A stretch of DNA of 64,000 bases from Bifidobacterium sp. (GCA_024104275.1 JAGGHK010000001.1:620001-684000), one strand, 5' to 3'. Positions 19,738-29,840 are shown, counted from the stretch's first letter. The notes: a model not told the origin generated them from the letters alone. Made by a program: numbers and translations.

Positions 19738-20147
19738 CAATACACCAGCCAAACCGTCAAGCGGGAATATTCGAGATTGTGGCTGCTTCCCACCAATGCA
19801 ACCCAATCGGAAGGCGACATTTTCGCATGGCACTCCCAAACGTCTCGATCATCCATTTTCCCATCCACACAAGGCCGATGTAACGGTCAGCGAAGACACA
19901 TCCCGGCAAGAACCTTACCTCACAACGATGCGCGCATTCGTTCTTATACTTCTTATTGTATGGGTATTTGAGAGCGGAAAAGTACGAAAAAACGGGCTTC
20001 CAGCGACCATTTTCGTCGGTAATGGAAAAAACGGCGAGAAAATTCCTAGAATTCATTGGCCTTGCTCAGGATGTCCAAAAGCGACCAAAAAAGATAAAAA
20101 ATTGCAGAAATTTACCATATCTTGCCGTGTTGCGGACAGCATAATGC
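19738..20147. other. intergenic region upstream of the SLC13-type gene
   Basis: This 410-bp stretch between the SLC13-type start and the dnaG stop holds no ORF I can support. The dnaG-proximal third is A-rich, but I see no clean hairpin terminator. Confidence 0.35.
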
Positions 20148-22259
20148 TCAGGCGACAGTATTGCCGTAAACCTGCGCCTGCAGATCCTTTCTGGAGGCCT
20201 CCATATCAGTGATTTGCCCCAACATTCTGATCTTCCCCTCACCGTCAGGCATCTGCGCCATTTTGCGCTTGGCGGCACCGATGCGGCGCATATAGCCGAC
20301 ATCGAGGAGCCGCGCGGTCAGCTCCGCGGCATAACGCTGTTCTTCCTGTGTGGGTGCACGAAGCTGGGCGGCAGCAGGATTGGGTGCATCAGCACCGTTG
20401 ACACCAGCCAATCCGGCATTGGCATCGTTGGCATTACTATTCTGGTCGTCGCCACCCGGCAGGGGCAACGGCATGACGGCCAGCTCGTTGATGACCTGTT
20501 CCAGCATCGGACCGCCGGCCTTGGTCAGGTTATGCATCCACAACCCTTGCGGCGTACTGTTATCCGGCAGACCGCCTGCTGCGGCGATTGCCTGGAACAG
20601 GGTACGAAAAACCGGGGTCATGAAATCGGCGAGGGTGAGCTTCGCAAAGGAATTGCCGTCGATGGCACGCGGCACTTGGATGAGCACGGCCATGAACTGC
20701 TGCTCGCAGATGAACACCGCATCATCCACACGGAAATAGGCCTGGTCGGCGGCGTCGCGATGTTGCAGGGCCTTACGCGCGGCAGGATTCGCATAGCTGT
20801 TTTCATTGCCATGTCTGGAAATATCGAAGCCACTGCTTCCCCGGCGTTTGGGCGCATAGGCATCATCGTCGCGCACATGCAGCGTTCGCCGAGCACTGTT
20901 GACCTCACGACGCATGATGTCAAGATCCACACCTATGCGACGGGTCGCCTTGCGGGTATAGATATCGAGCAGGGAACGGTCACGAATTTGCGCGATCAAA
21001 GGAGCGACGGCCTTCACCGCCCCCATCTGTCCGGTGGTATAGGAGGTGTCAAAGCGATTGATGGCGGTGTCGATAACGAAATCATAAAGCGGCTTGGCGT
21101 GCTCGATCAGCGAGCGCACCGCCTCGTTGCCTTGCTGAATGCGCAGGTCGCAAGGGTCGAGATTGTTGTCGGCGACGGCCACGAACGTCTGGGAAAGGAA
21201 CGCCGAATCCAGGCCGAAGGCATGGATGGCGGCCTTCTGCCCCGCTGCATCGCCGTCGAAGGTGAAGACGATACGCGAACTCAGGGATTGGCCTTCGACT
21301 TTCAACGGACCAACCAGTTGGACGGCACCCAGGGAATCGTCGGAAATCAGGCGCCGGATGATTTTGGCGTGATCCTCGCCGAACGCCGTGCCGCAGGTGG
21401 CCACGGCGGTGTCGATGCCGGCCAGATGGCAGGCCATTACATCCGTATATCCCTCGACGATGACGGCCTGACGTTTTTTCACGATGCTGGACTTGGCCAA
21501 ATCGATGCCGTAAAGCACCTGGGTTTTGCGGTAAAGCTGCGTGTCAGGAGTGTTGATGTATTTGGCGTTGATGTTGTCGTCATCATAAAGCTTGCGCGCG
21601 CCGAAACCAAGCGTACGTCCGGTGGAATCGCGAATCGGCCAGGTGGCGCGGCCACGGAAATAGTCATAGATGCCGCGCTGACCTTGACGTGCGAGCCCGA
21701 CATCCAGCATCTCCTGCTGGGTGAAACCTTTGCTGGCCAGATGCCGGACAAGATTGTCCCAACCCTGCGGCGCGTAACCGCAACCGAAACGCTGGCAATC
21801 GGCCTGGCTGAAGTTGCGCCCGCCCAACAGCTTGCGTGCCGCGAGCGCTTCCGGCGTCATAATCTGGGAGACGAAAAAACGCTGTGCCTCCTCATTGGCT
21901 TCGAGCAGGCGGGCACGCTTGGAACCGTGATGTTCTTCCCGGCTGCCATCGCTTTTTTCGTAATGCAATTCGATGTGATATTTGTCGGCCAGAAGTTCCA
22001 CGGCCTCACGGAAGTCGATGTTCTCGCGATGCTCGACGTAGGCGAATACGTCCCCACCGAGCCCGCAACCGAAGCAATGCCAGACCCCGAGAGAAGGACG
22101 GACGCTGAAGCTGGGGGTTTTCTCGTCATGGAAAGGGCACAGACCCATGAATGTGCCGGTGCCCGCCGCCTTGAGCGTCACCGTCGACGACACGATATCG
22201 TAGAGGTCCGCCGTGGCACGCACCTTTTCCACGTCCTGCTTGAGAATCATTCCAGCCAT
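20148..22259 (-). CDS. dnaG: DNA primase
   Basis: DnaG (703 residues) makes RNA primers at the replication fork. The N-terminal zinc finger is intact (CPFHDEKTPSFSV with WHCFGCGLGGD). The RNA-polymerase core includes GFGARKL, the TOPRIM glutamate is in VIVEGYTDVMA, and TOPRIM aspartates are in VFTFDGDAAGQ. The C-terminal helicase-interaction region extends to VYGNTVA. Length is in the normal actinobacterial range. It begins with MAGMILKQD, 164 bp from the dgt stop on the same strand. Confidence 0.97.
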   Translation of the reverse strand: MAGMILKQDVEKVRATADLYDIVSSTVTLKAAGTGTFMGLCPFHDEKTPSFSVRPSLGVWHCFGCGLGGDVFAYVEHRENIDFREAVELLADKYHIELHYEKSDGSREEHHGSKRARLLEANEEAQRFFVSQIMTPEALAARKLLGGRNFSQADCQRFGCGYAPQGWDNLVRHLASKGFTQQEMLDVGLARQGQRGIYDYFRGRATWPIRDSTGRTLGFGARKLYDDDNINAKYINTPDTQLYRKTQVLYGIDLAKSSIVKKRQAVIVEGYTDVMACHLAGIDTAVATCGTAFGEDHAKIIRRLISDDSLGAVQLVGPLKVEGQSLSSRIVFTFDGDAAGQKAAIHAFGLDSAFLSQTFVAVADNNLDPCDLRIQQGNEAVRSLIEHAKPLYDFVIDTAINRFDTSYTTGQMGAVKAVAPLIAQIRDRSLLDIYTRKATRRIGVDLDIMRREVNSARRTLHVRDDDAYAPKRRGSSGFDISRHGNENSYANPAARKALQHRDAADQAYFRVDDAVFICEQQFMAVLIQVPRAIDGNSFAKLTLADFMTPVFRTLFQAIAAAGGLPDNSTPQGLWMHNLTKAGGPMLEQVINELAVMPLPLPGGDDQNSNANDANAGLAGVNGADAPNPAAAQLRAPTQEEQRYAAELTARLLDVGYMRRIGAAKRKMAQMPDGEGKIRMLGQITDMEASRKDLQAQVYGNTVA

Positions 22260-22423
22260 AACTATTTACCTTACCGCGCGCCATGCATGGAGACAATCAA
22301 AACGAACCTACAAAAACAAAAATCAAGGTTTCTTGATGTCCGCAAAACCGAGAAACGATCCAGCAATTTTAGGCTTGCAACCAACCTGATTGTTCGGCGA
22401 TCTGAAAGATCAGTCTTCCAAAT

Positions 22424-23707
22424 CTAGCAAATCAGAGAATGAAGCGTCATCGCCGAACCGTCGGTAAGGCTGGCCACCTGATCGATGGCCACACGCAGAC
22501 GCTCGTCGTCGTTCGTGGACTCGTTCCAATCCTCAAGGAACACGGTTTCCAAAGCGTCGGAAGGCCGAGGCGAGTCCTCCATCAGCACGTCGACCAGGTC
22601 GGCGACGATCTGCTGCTCCTGGTCGTGTAACGGCTCTCGTTCGCGCGGCGCCATGACGAAGTAGACGGCGATGCCCTTGAGCGCGACGATTTCGTAGTTG
22701 GTCTCGTCGGGAATGACGACATTGGCGCTGTAGCGCGTCAGCGGCCCCTGCCCGTACTTTTCGCGCGTCGCCTGTTCGACGGAACCGGCGAACCGGCCAA
22801 TCAGCGAGCTGGTGATGTTCTTCAACTGGGCAAGCGCCTCACGCGAACCGTTGAAATGCGAGGGGAACATATGCCGTTTCTTCAGGCGGTGCAAGGCCTC
22901 GAGCAGCTCATCGGAATCCCATTGCTGCCCGTACCATTCGCGGGTGACCTCCACGATGCCGTCGAGCACGCGCGGGTCGGCCAGAGCCAGCGGGTTGAAG
23001 GCGCCGGTGGCGATGGCGTCCTCTACGTCGTGGACGCTGTAGGCGATGTCGTCGGAAAGGTCCATCACCTGGCATTCCATCGGCTTGGCATCCTTCGGAG
23101 CGCCGGTTTTGAGCCAGTTGAACACGTCGACATCATCGGGGTAGACGCAGAATTTCAGGCTCCGCTCCCCTTTCGGATGTTTCGAGGCCTCGGCCAAAGT
23201 CCAAGGGTATTTCACCGCCGCATCGAGCGAGGCACGTGTCAGATTGACCCCAGCTGAACGGCCGTCCTCATGAAAGATTTTCGGTTCCAGCCGCGTGAGC
23301 AACCGCAAAGTCTGAGCATTGCCCTCGAAACCGCCGATGCCGGAGGCGATGTCGGCTAGCACACGTTCGCCGTTGTGTCCGAAAGGCGGATGGCCGAGAT
23401 CATGGGCGAGGCAGGCGCAGTCGACCACGTCCGGGTCGCAGCCGAGCATCGAGCCGATCTGTCGGCCGATCTGGGCGACCTCAAGCGTATGCGTCAGCCG
23501 AGTTCGAGCGAAATCGTCGGTTCCGGCCACGAGAATCTGGCTTTTGGCGCCAAGCCGACGCAACGCCGAGGAATGAATGAGACGCGCGCGGTCACGCTGG
23601 AAAGCGGTGCGGGACTGGGATTTCGGCGGTTCTGGAGCCCAGCGTTCCTCGTCAAAGGCATCGTAGCCCTCGTCCGCCAATACCTCTTCACCATCGGCTG
23701 TTTTCAT
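22424..23707 (-). CDS. dgt: deoxyguanosinetriphosphate triphosphohydrolase-like protein
   Basis: This 427-residue HD-domain dNTP triphosphohydrolase (dGTPase-like) carries the metal-binding residues of the HD superfamily: His in TRLTHTLEVAQIGR, His-Asp in CLAHDLGHPPFGHNGE, and a distal Asp in MDLSDDIAYSVHDVED. Such enzymes trim dNTP pools. The start at 23707 follows GGAGGTGCAAC; the upstream in-frame region looks non-coding. It precedes dnaG in the same direction, so co-transcription is plausible. Confidence 0.93.
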   Translation of the reverse strand: MKTADGEEVLADEGYDAFDEERWAPEPPKSQSRTAFQRDRARLIHSSALRRLGAKSQILVAGTDDFARTRLTHTLEVAQIGRQIGSMLGCDPDVVDCACLAHDLGHPPFGHNGERVLADIASGIGGFEGNAQTLRLLTRLEPKIFHEDGRSAGVNLTRASLDAAVKYPWTLAEASKHPKGERSLKFCVYPDDVDVFNWLKTGAPKDAKPMECQVMDLSDDIAYSVHDVEDAIATGAFNPLALADPRVLDGIVEVTREWYGQQWDSDELLEALHRLKKRHMFPSHFNGSREALAQLKNITSSLIGRFAGSVEQATREKYGQGPLTRYSANVVIPDETNYEIVALKGIAVYFVMAPREREPLHDQEQQIVADLVDVLMEDSPRPSDALETVFLEDWNESTNDDERLRVAIDQVASLTDGSAMTLHSLIC

Positions 23708-23870
23708 GTTGCACCTCCCCGTCCTACCAAACGAAATCCTTATGCTGACCTCGCCAGCCTGCAGAACTCGGGAATCGAACCCGACACTATGTATCCGATA
23801 ATAGCCCACACTGCCCAGACGCCCAATAGCGGCAAAGAGAACATGCTGCGCAGCAACAACAAAACAAAGA

Positions 23871-23908
23871 AAACCGCCTGTCACTTTGCAATATGACAGA
23901 CGGCTTTC
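23871..23908 (-). terminator. hairpin terminator after the salvage operon
   Basis: Arms of about 13 bp (AAAGCCGTCTGTCA against TGACAGGCGGTTT on the minus strand) flank a 10-nt loop and run into TTCTTTG. It lies between the broken cysteine hydrolase and dgt. Confidence 0.75.
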
Positions 23909-23934
23909 TTCTTCGTTTATAACGCGACGATTAA

Positions 23935-24493
23935 TCAGCCCAGCAGTTCCGCTGTATTGGTCACGGTGATCAGCGGAGTGAACAATTTCATGGTCTCCAC
24001 GGCCAGCTTCTGGTTGTCGGGGGTACTGCCCGCGCAGGCGTCCTCGACCAGCCGAACAGCTACACCGTCATCAGCAGCGGCCAAAGCGGTCTGCAACACG
24101 CAGCAGTCGGTCGCCACGCCGCATACCGCGATTTTCTTGGCACCTTGAATAGCACTTCAGCTCATCGCCCCACTTGTCGAACGTCGTCTTGCTGACCACA
24201 GGATGGCCTTTGGCAAGTTCCGCCGTTTCACCGGTGAAATCGTACATCGGATCGTCCGGCGGCACCAGGAACTGCGGCCAGTCCTTGAAGTAGTCAACCC
24301 ACGCGTCCCGCGGCTTGTCCGGCGCGATATAGCGGGTGTAGACCACCCGTTCACCGTAGGTTTTGGCAAGCCGTTCGAACGGTTCGTCGGTGGCATAGTA
24401 GGAGCCGTCAGCGCACGCCCAATCCGACCAATCGCTTTGCGCGAACACTTTCTGGCGGTCCACGACCACCAGCCATTCATCCTTGTCAACCAT
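23935..24493 (-). pseudogene. isochorismatase-family cysteine hydrolase, frameshifted
   Basis: Two frames together reconstruct one isochorismatase-like hydrolase (nicotinamidase/ureidoacrylate-amidase fold) of about 185 residues. The first part supplies the Asp (LVVVDRQKVF) and Lys (VVSKTTFDKWGDELK); the second supplies the catalytic Cys in AVCGVATDCCV. The frames meet near 24155, where one extra base follows the GDELK codons: the whole span is 559 bp, one more than a multiple of three. Without correction the product is a 140-residue protein with a scrambled tail lacking the nucleophile. The start overlaps the permease stop by one base. A sequencing error is the main alternative. Confidence 0.85.
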
Positions 24494-25935
24494 CAGTTGA
24501 TTCCTTCCTGTCGTTTGATGTCACCACGCTGGAAAATCAAGGTTCCGAGCAGGCCGACCACCAGCGCGACGATGACGCCGAGGTTGGCTTGCGCCCAGAT
24601 GCCGGACTTGCCGCCGAACAGACCGAGTAGATAACCCTGCCAGCTCAGCCAGCTTGCCGACGAATTGACGACGAGGCCCCATCCGAGCACCGTGCCGACG
24701 ACCAGAATCACCAACGCCTTGACGTTCCATGAGCCGTAACGGCCTTCCGGATTGTAAAGATCAGCACCGTCGTAATCGCGCTTGCGGATCAGCACATCCG
24801 CCACGAACATGCCGGCCCAGACGGCCATCGGCACGCCGAGCGTAATCAGGAACCCTTGGAACGGCCCAATGAAGGTCTCGGAGAAGAAGGTCACGTAGAT
24901 GACGCCGATCACGGTCAACACCGCGGTTAGGGCGGCCGCCACGGTCCTCGGCAGTTTGATGCCGAAGGAAAGCAGGGCGAGACCGTTGGAATAGTTGTCC
25001 ATGATCGCCCCGCTCATCAGCCCCAGCACGGCCACCAGGGTGAACGGCACCAAGTACCACGTCGGAAGAATCGAGGCCATCGCGCCGACCGGGTCAAGCC
25101 CGACCTGCTTTAAGAGCGAACCGTTCGAGACCGCAAGCAGCAGCCCGTGGATAATCAACAGAACGTTGGCGATGGAAGCGCCGAACGTGGTCCATGCCAC
25201 GATGCCGGCGTTGGAGGAATTGCGGGGCAGGTAGCGCGAATAATCGGCGGCCACGTTGACCCAGCCCAAACCGAAGCCCGTCATCACGAACAGGCAGCAG
25301 CCGAGCATCGCCGGCAGGCCTCCGGAGGGAGCGCTGACGATCTTCGAGAAATCGATGCTGCCCCAGCCCAGAATGAAGAAGCCGACGGTCACGATTCCGG
25401 TGACGATGGTGATGATCTGCTGGCATTTCATGATGAGGTCGTAGCCGAAGATGCCGGCCACCACCACAAGCCCGACGACCACGACCGCGGAGATGATCTT
25501 GGCCGTCGGCCCAGAGCCCATACCGAGCTTCTGCAGCGTGGAGGCCATGGCCAGCACTGCCGTCACCGTCAGCGAAATCTCCCAGCCCAGCGTCGCGATC
25601 CACGACATCGCCGCAGGCACTTTCGCACCTTTCACGCCGAAAATGGCACAGGTGATCACCATGGTCGGCGCGTTGCCGCGTTTGCCCGCGATCGAGACAA
25701 TACCCACCAGCAGGAACGAGACCACCACACCGATGATGGTCGTAACCGCCGCCTGCCAGAACGAAATCCCGAAGCCCAGCGCCCATGCCCCGTACGACAT
25801 CGCCAGCACCGAAATGTTGGCCGCGAACCAAGGCCAGAACAAGCTCGAAGGCTTGCCTTTACGCTCGGATTCATCGATGACGTCGACGCCCTGTTCCTCG
25901 ACGCTCAGCGACGAACTTTTCCCTTCGTCACTCAT
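24493..25935 (-). CDS. NCS1-family nucleobase permease (cytosine/purine type)
   Basis: This 480-residue permease has about twelve transmembrane helices and belongs to NCS1 (purine-cytosine permeases). After a soluble acidic N-terminus the first helices read WPWFAANISVLAMSYGAWALG, and FGVKGAKVPAAMSWIATLGW matches the family's second region. Substrates in the family include cytosine, uracil, allantoin and hydantoins. It sits between a PfkB kinase (12-bp gap) and a broken hydrolase (1-bp overlap), which suggests uptake of the compound the operon handles. Confidence 0.88.
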   Translation of the reverse strand: MSDEGKSSSLSVEEQGVDVIDESERKGKPSSLFWPWFAANISVLAMSYGAWALGFGISFWQAAVTTIIGVVVSFLLVGIVSIAGKRGNAPTMVITCAIFGVKGAKVPAAMSWIATLGWEISLTVTAVLAMASTLQKLGMGSGPTAKIISAVVVVGLVVVAGIFGYDLIMKCQQIITIVTGIVTVGFFILGWGSIDFSKIVSAPSGGLPAMLGCCLFVMTGFGLGWVNVAADYSRYLPRNSSNAGIVAWTTFGASIANVLLIIHGLLLAVSNGSLLKQVGLDPVGAMASILPTWYLVPFTLVAVLGLMSGAIMDNYSNGLALLSFGIKLPRTVAAALTAVLTVIGVIYVTFFSETFIGPFQGFLITLGVPMAVWAGMFVADVLIRKRDYDGADLYNPEGRYGSWNVKALVILVVGTVLGWGLVVNSSASWLSWQGYLLGLFGGKSGIWAQANLGVIVALVVGLLGTLIFQRGDIKRQEGIN

Positions 25936-25946
25936 AATTTACCTTC

Positions 25947-27158
25947 CTATTTTTCTTTGCCAGACAATTTGTTAAGCAAAGACCGCGTGGAATCACGCAG
26001 AAGCACTTCTTTGAAACGAACATCCGATACGACGCGCGGCAAGGGCGGGCATGTGGCCGCGCCCCGGCTTTCGACCGAAATCGAGGCGGCAAGATTGGCC
26101 AACGACACGGCCTCACGCAAGCCGATGCCCATCAGCAACGACGCGCACAACACCCCGGTATGGCAATCGCCGGCACCGTTGGTATCCAACAAGGCTTGGG
26201 CCGAGAAACCCGGTACCAGCTTCGAGGAAGAACCAGGCAGACACAGCCAAGCTCCTTGAGCGCCACAATGAACCACGAGCGATGCATTCAATACCTGCGC
26301 AACCCGCGAATAGCGTTGGGACACATCTGATAATTGGTATTGAGGGAACGATGTTTTCTTCGATTCGCCGGCAGAATCACCGATTCGACGGTCATACATC
26401 GAACCATCATCCGTTAAACGGTCATTCGCGACAGTACCGGGCTTTGCCAAGTCAACGGTCTTCTGTCCATCTTCTTCTATGCCCAGCCTACGCACCAGCA
26501 AATCGGCTTCGCTCTCGTTGCACGTCCATATCGGTCGGTATTCGATCATCCGCTCCAACGCTGCCGAATTGACTTCACCGATGACAGGTGAGACGTCGAA
26601 AACCGCTGTGAACCGCTGTTGCCGGGTCCTATCCAAAAACGATAGCAAAGCAGCGGCCGTGTCAGATACCAGCGTGTAACCGCTGAGATGAACCACGTCG
26701 CCTTCACGTGGATGAATCCTGTCGAAAGCCGCTTTTGGCACATGGCATTCGGCACCGCGCGTGGAAATGAAGGTGCGTTCGGCGTGTTTATCCGTCAGCG
26801 CCACGCAGAAACCGGAATCCTCGGCTTCAAGGTTCATGCCCTTGTGTTCGATGCCGTTTCGGGAGAGTGCACCTTTGAGGACATCAGCCCAAGGACCATT
26901 CCCCAACGAAGACCCGAGCGAAGCCCGCACACCCATCGCCCGAGCTGCGTATAGCACATTGAAACCGCAGCCACCGGCCGCAGTCTGGCTATGATTCGCG
27001 AAAAGATTCTCGCCGGGGTTCGGGATGGCGTCAATCTGCATCGAGACGTCCACTATCGCCTGTCCGAGCGAAATCACCGAACCTTGACGGACACGATTAT
27101 CCGACTGCAAAGGCTTATCCGAAACCGATAAAACGTTCGAGTGATCGACGACGCTCAT
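25947..27158 (-). CDS. PfkB-family carbohydrate/nucleoside kinase
   Basis: This 403-residue ribokinase-superfamily kinase starts with SLGQAIVDVSMQIDAIP, has the first PfkB signature around TAAGGCGFNVLYAARAMG, and the catalytic DTNGAGDCHTG motif near residue 320. It is longer than the usual ~310 because of an insertion around residues 230-285 (after LVRRLGIEEDG) without obvious motif. The ATG at 27158 overlaps the upstream ADP-ribosylglycohydrolase stop as ATGA. Ribose, nucleoside and pseudouridine kinases are all in this family; the substrate is not resolved, but operon context favours a ribosyl compound. Confidence 0.88.
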   Translation of the reverse strand: MSVVDHSNVLSVSDKPLQSDNRVRQGSVISLGQAIVDVSMQIDAIPNPGENLFANHSQTAAGGCGFNVLYAARAMGVRASLGSSLGNGPWADVLKGALSRNGIEHKGMNLEAEDSGFCVALTDKHAERTFISTRGAECHVPKAAFDRIHPREGDVVHLSGYTLVSDTAAALLSFLDRTRQQRFTAVFDVSPVIGEVNSAALERMIEYRPIWTCNESEADLLVRRLGIEEDGQKTVDLAKPGTVANDRLTDDGSMYDRRIGDSAGESKKTSFPQYQLSDVSQRYSRVAQVLNASLVVHCGAQGAWLCLPGSSSKLVPGFSAQALLDTNGAGDCHTGVLCASLLMGIGLREAVSLANLAASISVESRGAATCPPLPRVVSDVRFKEVLLRDSTRSLLNKLSGKEK

Positions 27159-28195
27159 CTCACACCACGGTTTCTCAACGCGATCAATCCGGAAGCGACC
27201 CCGTTTACATCGAGTTCGTTCAACCGCTCGACCTTCTGCACCCGCTCCTTGCCGAACACGTCGGGTCCGCATGCAGCGCCCAACATCGCCCCGGCCATCG
27301 CGGCCATCGTGTCCGTGTCCCCTCCCAGAGACGCCGCGAAACACAAGGCTTCAAACGGCCTGTCCGCAAACCTGTAGGCAATGGCGAAGGCAGCTGGTAC
27401 GGATTCGTTGGCCTCGACGCTGGTGCCGACGATATCGCGAAGGAAAGCGGCGAAGTCTTCGTCTTCACGGCAAGACTCTCGGCCCAATGGCGAATCAAGA
27501 TAATCAAGCACCGCTCCCACTCTCTCGACCACCGAAGCCTTGGCACTCCAGGAACCAGAACGGCCCATCCCGCGCACCAGGGAAATAGCCTTGCGTATGT
27601 TGCCCCTGGCCTGCCCGCCTTCCAGCCCAAAACTCACCACAGCAGCGACCAACGTGGTGGATTCAATCCCCTGCGTGGTGTTATGCGTGACGATGCAGGA
27701 TTATTGGCGGGCCACAGCGCACAGGTCCTCACCAGGCGCGAACGCGATGTCGACCGGCGCCGCCCGCATGGCCCCGCCATTGGTGGTACCGTACTTACCC
27801 GTAAATTCCGGCGACACACCTTCTGAAAGCTTTTCCAACGCAGACTTGGTGGAAGGTCCGAGCAGGTCCAGCGAACCCTTGGCCCGCATCCGTTGCTCCC
27901 AAGCCAGCAAATCCTGCGCATAGGCCATAACGTCGAGGTCACCGCCGTCTTCAATCAACCTACGGGCCAGAATGAAAGCCTGGTCGGTGTCATCGGTTAT
28001 CGACCCCGCCTGCATCGAAGGGGCGATCGGCTGATTCGGGACCGCATCGCGGAAATCTCGTATCGGTCCACCATAGGCCTGAACGATGGAGGCATGAGAC
28101 ATGCTTTGCGTCGGCATTCCCAGTGCATCGCCTATCGCCAAACCGGCCAAAGCCCCGCAGGCTCGTTCCATACAATCCATCGGTTTCGCATCCAT
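27155..28195 (-). pseudogene. ADP-ribosylglycohydrolase family protein interrupted by an in-frame TAA
   Basis: One continuous frame of 347 codons encodes an ADP-ribosylglycohydrolase/DraG-like enzyme, broken by a single TAA at 27701-27703. The first part has GLAIGDALGMPTQS and the metal-binding SITDDTDQ, plus TNGGAMRAAP; the second part starts SCIVTHNTTQG and carries the second metal motif LGGDTDTMAAMAGAMLGA. Family similarity runs straight across the stop without a change of frame, so a point mutation is the simplest reading. The residual 5' ORF lacks half of the dimetal site. It is the first gene of the four-gene operon. Confidence 0.88.
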
Positions 28196-28481
28196 TCTTT
28201 CGATTAACCGAAAATAATAGAACCATTTATTTTCAACTTATAGTCATAAAGACTATAACTAAAGATACAGAAAGGCAATCCCAAATTCGGGCGGCGGGGT
28301 TTCGGAGTTTTCATTCCTGACTATCGCAACGCTTCCTCGCGAAGCAATAACGCTCTTATCAGTCACGGCTTTGCCTTGTCTTCATTGATTTTCGGAGACT
28401 TGGCCACAGACGATAACAGGCGGTCACCACAGAAGGCAGTGACCGCCCAAACGAATCATTCAGTAGATTTTGTCTACAACA
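28196..28481. other. intergenic region between alr and the salvage operon
   Basis: This 286-bp region should hold the salvage-operon promoter. An inverted repeat GGCGGTCAC/GTGACCGCC at 28419-28447 lies just after alr and may act as its terminator, but it lacks a T-tract. Confidence 0.4.
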
Positions 28482-29840
28482 TCACAGCAACGTCTTGGGG
28501 CTGAGCTTGCTCATATCCTGTGGCTCCAGCACTTCAGCCGCGTGCAGGTAGAGCCGTGGAATACGGGTGCGCAGGCAGGTGAAGATCTCATAGCTGATGG
28601 TGTCCGCGGCTCTGGCCCAATCGTCAGCGGTCGGTTCCGCGAACTTCTCGCCACGACCAGGGCCGAAGAGTTCGACAGTGTCCCCCTCGCGCACATCCAA
28701 CTTCTCGGAATCGCCATGCAAATCGAGGATGAACTGGTCCATGCACACGCGCCCGGAGACGCGCATCAGCTTCGGCCCTTCGGAGGTCATCACACGTACC
28801 GGCCCGCCCGGCTTCTTCGTATGCTTCGCGCCCGCTTCGTCGAACCCGGAGGCGGAACGGTGGATGCCGTCTGCGTAACCCAGCGGCACGATGGCCGTGC
28901 TGGTCTCCTCGTCGGTGATGTAGGTGCGTCCGTAGGAAATCCCGTGTCCGGCCTCGACACCCTTGACCGTCGCCAACTGAGCCTGCAGCGTCATCGCCGG
29001 CCTCAGCCCATATTTCGAAGGCGTTCCCATTGCCGGATCGGCCTCGTAGCCATAAAGACCGATGCCCGGGCGTGTCAGCTCGAAGCGAGTTTCGGGACGC
29101 GAAAGCGTGGCCGCAGTGTTGGCGATATGGCGGATTTGCGGCGGAATACCGGCCTTCTCCATACGCGCGGTGAATTGTTTGAAGCTTTCGAGCTGCTGAT
29201 CGGTCGCCTCCACGAATTCCGACACATCAGGCGCGTCGGCCACAGAGAAATGGCTCCACTGCCCCACGATGTCGAACACGCCTTCCCTGGCGAGCGGCAC
29301 GAGCTTGTCAAGCGCCGTCTGAAACCCCTCGGCCGTGAATCCGTTGCGACCGAAACCGGTGTCGACTTTGACGTGCACGCGGGCCGGCATGCCGAGCTTA
29401 CGAGCGGCCGCGGCCACGGCGTCGATGCCGTCGAGCGAACCCACGGAAATGTCGATATCGCTGGCGATGAGCTCGATCAGCGGGGCGTTGCGCCCGTTAT
29501 ACATCCACGTAAGAATATGGCAGCGGCTCGAATCGATGCCGGCCATGCGCAGCAGCAACGCCTCACGCGGCTGTGCGGTCCCGAGCCAAGTCGCCCCGCC
29601 CGCGAGCGCCGCCAAAGCGGAAGGGATAAGCCCGTGCCCATAACCATCGGCCTTCACCACGCCCATCACGGCAGTGCCGGATTTCGGCCCGCCGACAACC
29701 TCGACCAGATGACGCATGTTGTCGCGCATCGCCTTGAGGTCGACGATAGCCTGCCCTGGGTAGCGCCTCAGTGCCGAGGCGTAGTTCGCCTTGCCGAGAG
29801 TCGAGGAAAAGGGCCATGGATCGAGTGCGTTCAATGTCAT
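28482..29840 (-). CDS. alr: alanine racemase
   Basis: Alr (452 residues) is the PLP enzyme that interconverts L- and D-alanine for peptidoglycan. The PLP lysine is in AVMGVVKADGYGHG, the catalytic tyrosine region in GHGISYGRTYI, and the substrate-binding CMDQFILDLH is intact. It is longer than the usual ~370 residues because of extra sequence at both ends and around 280-310. The ATG at 29840 is the best-placed start; an ATG seven codons upstream is a second option, and neither has a strong ribosome binding site. Confidence 0.95.
   Translation of the reverse strand: MTLNALDPWPFSSTLGKANYASALRRYPGQAIVDLKAMRDNMRHLVEVVGGPKSGTAVMGVVKADGYGHGLIPSALAALAGGATWLGTAQPREALLLRMAGIDSSRCHILTWMYNGRNAPLIELIASDIDISVGSLDGIDAVAAAARKLGMPARVHVKVDTGFGRNGFTAEGFQTALDKLVPLAREGVFDIVGQWSHFSVADAPDVSEFVEATDQQLESFKQFTARMEKAGIPPQIRHIANTAATLSRPETRFELTRPGIGLYGYEADPAMGTPSKYGLRPAMTLQAQLATVKGVEAGHGISYGRTYITDEETSTAIVPLGYADGIHRSASGFDEAGAKHTKKPGGPVRVMTSEGPKLMRVSGRVCMDQFILDLHGDSEKLDVREGDTVELFGPGRGEKFAEPTADDWARAADTISYEIFTCLRTRIPRLYLHAAEVLEPQDMSKLSPKTLL

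Noticed and set aside
20214-22427. A 737-codon plus-strand ORF antisense to dnaG
   Set aside because: It lies opposite a clearly conserved primase gene and has His/Arg/Gly-rich composition with no recognisable domain; it is a GC-frame shadow.
28419-28447. GGCGGTCAC/GTGACCGCC hairpin as alr terminator
   Set aside because: No T-tract follows, so it is not listed as a firm terminator.
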